64,000 nt of DNA from Verrucomicrobiota bacterium (GTDB taxonomy: Bacteria > Verrucomicrobiota > Verrucomicrobiia > CAIQCK01), in contig JACRJX010000044.1 of the NCBI GenBank assembly GCA_016235595.1, positions 62,001 to 126,000 of the forward strand. The letters run 5' to 3'. The position numbers were made by a program, and so were the translations under genes. The first letter of the stretch is position 1. Every line of letters starts with the position of its first letter. The notes beneath the pieces are model-generated. The model did not search any database, was not told where the DNA came from, and worked only from the letters and a program-made list of their open reading frames with translations. Of the stretch, positions 63,631-64,000 are shown piece by piece.

Positions 63631-64000
63631 GGGAGTGGTGGCAACTTGGCGCCATAATAGACTGCGCGGTGGCGGTTGTCGTCGAAGGCGAAGTGGAGCC
63701 ATTTCTTGTCCTTGCTGACGAAACCGTCGGGATAGTTCATCCGGCCTTTCGGGCCGTCGCACGACTCCGCCACCAGCACGCGGCGATAAGGCCACGTCTT
63801 CATGCCGTCGAAGCTGATCCATAGCGCCATCGGGCTGCGGTGTTTCGGGTTTGGATTATGCAGGATCGCGACGTTGTCACCGCCAAGCGGATAGAGCGTC
63901 GCTTTCGAACCGGGATTCGGAATGTCGGTCTTGCGCGCAAACTCCGGCCAGGTGCGCCCGCCATCCGACGACTCGGCGTAGTAAAGCACGCCGCCGAGCT
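63627..64000 (-). CDS. Sialidase-like BNR protein, C-terminal part (cut by window edge)
   Basis: The frame is open from the window edge to the stop at 63627, about 123 residues. Asp-box repeats SSDGGRTW and SFDGMKTW are present, as are YRRVLVAES and DNRHRAVYY, typical of sialidase and related six-bladed enzymes. The N-terminus lies outside the window. It couples to the pyruvyl-transferase-like gene by an ATGA overlap. The truncated fragment at 59678-60043 covers a different part of the fold. Confidence 0.85.
   Translation of the reverse strand, partial: LGGVLYYAESSDGGRTWPEFARKTDIPNPGSKATLYPLGGDNVAILHNPNPKHRSPMALWISFDGMKTWPYRRVLVAESCDGPKGRMNYPDGFVSKDKKWLHFAFDDNRHRAVYYGAKLPPLP

Overview
The window reads as ordinary chromosome of a free-living Gram-negative bacterium, most likely Verrucomicrobiota (Pedosphaera/Limisphaera-like). 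This is inferred, not proven. The support is LptE- and BamD-like outer-membrane assembly proteins together with a secreted repertoire typical of that phylum: a sulfatase, a ThuA-domain protein, Tat-exported Gfo/Idh/MocA proteins, a PD40 protein with two heme-c sites, a sialidase and CE1-type esterases. GC content is high, and most genes are packed into same-strand runs with 4-bp ATGA overlaps.

Layout. 0-2 kb: a partial sulfatase and a ThuA protein. 2-5.5 kb: rpsT, lptE-bamD, and def with a DUF1189-like membrane protein. 5.6-8.7 kb: an alpha/beta hydrolase, an ABC-2 exporter pair and a cupin. 8.8-12 kb: a DEDD exonuclease, a metallophosphoesterase fused to a SUMF1-like domain, and a secreted orphan. 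12-25.9 kb: a 13-subunit nuo operon (nuoBCDEFGHIJKLMN) that lacks nuoA and carries a small unknown membrane gene between nuoI and nuoJ. 26-29.6 kb: a fused LMW-phosphatase/RpiB/GlyA gene, adk and a HAD phosphatase. 30-36.4 kb: an M14-like peptidase, a degenerate S41-like protein, purD and a DinG-type helicase. 36.4-45 kb: a leftward run of nadE, a secreted orphan, hemL, an S55 (SpoIVB-type) peptidase and a beta-propeller protein.

45.3-47.6 kb: a rightward cassette of SxtJ-like protein, carbamoyltransferase and a 52-residue DUF5989 protein. 47.7-53.4 kb: the PD40 diheme protein, a Tat-exported TIM-barrel protein and an esterase. 53.6-54.6 kb: a REP-associated tyrosine transposase flanked by palindromic repeats. 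54.6-58.3 kb: an LRR protein and two Tat-exported oxidoreductase-fold proteins, with a duplicated C-terminal scrap of one of them beside the LRR gene. 58.5-64 kb: an outer-membrane protein, a truncated sialidase gene, a hydrolase, a secreted orphan, a Tat-targeted polysaccharide pyruvyl transferase-like protein and a sialidase cut by the window edge.

No rRNA, tRNA, CRISPR array, phage module or replication origin was seen. The most notable items are the triple fusion at 27.4-29.6 kb, the roughly 157-residue Pro/Ala-rich extension on NuoD, the absent nuoA, the metallophosphoesterase-SUMF1 fusion, the SxtJ/carbamoyltransferase/DUF5989 cassette, and the repeat and gene-scar signals at 54-61 kb.
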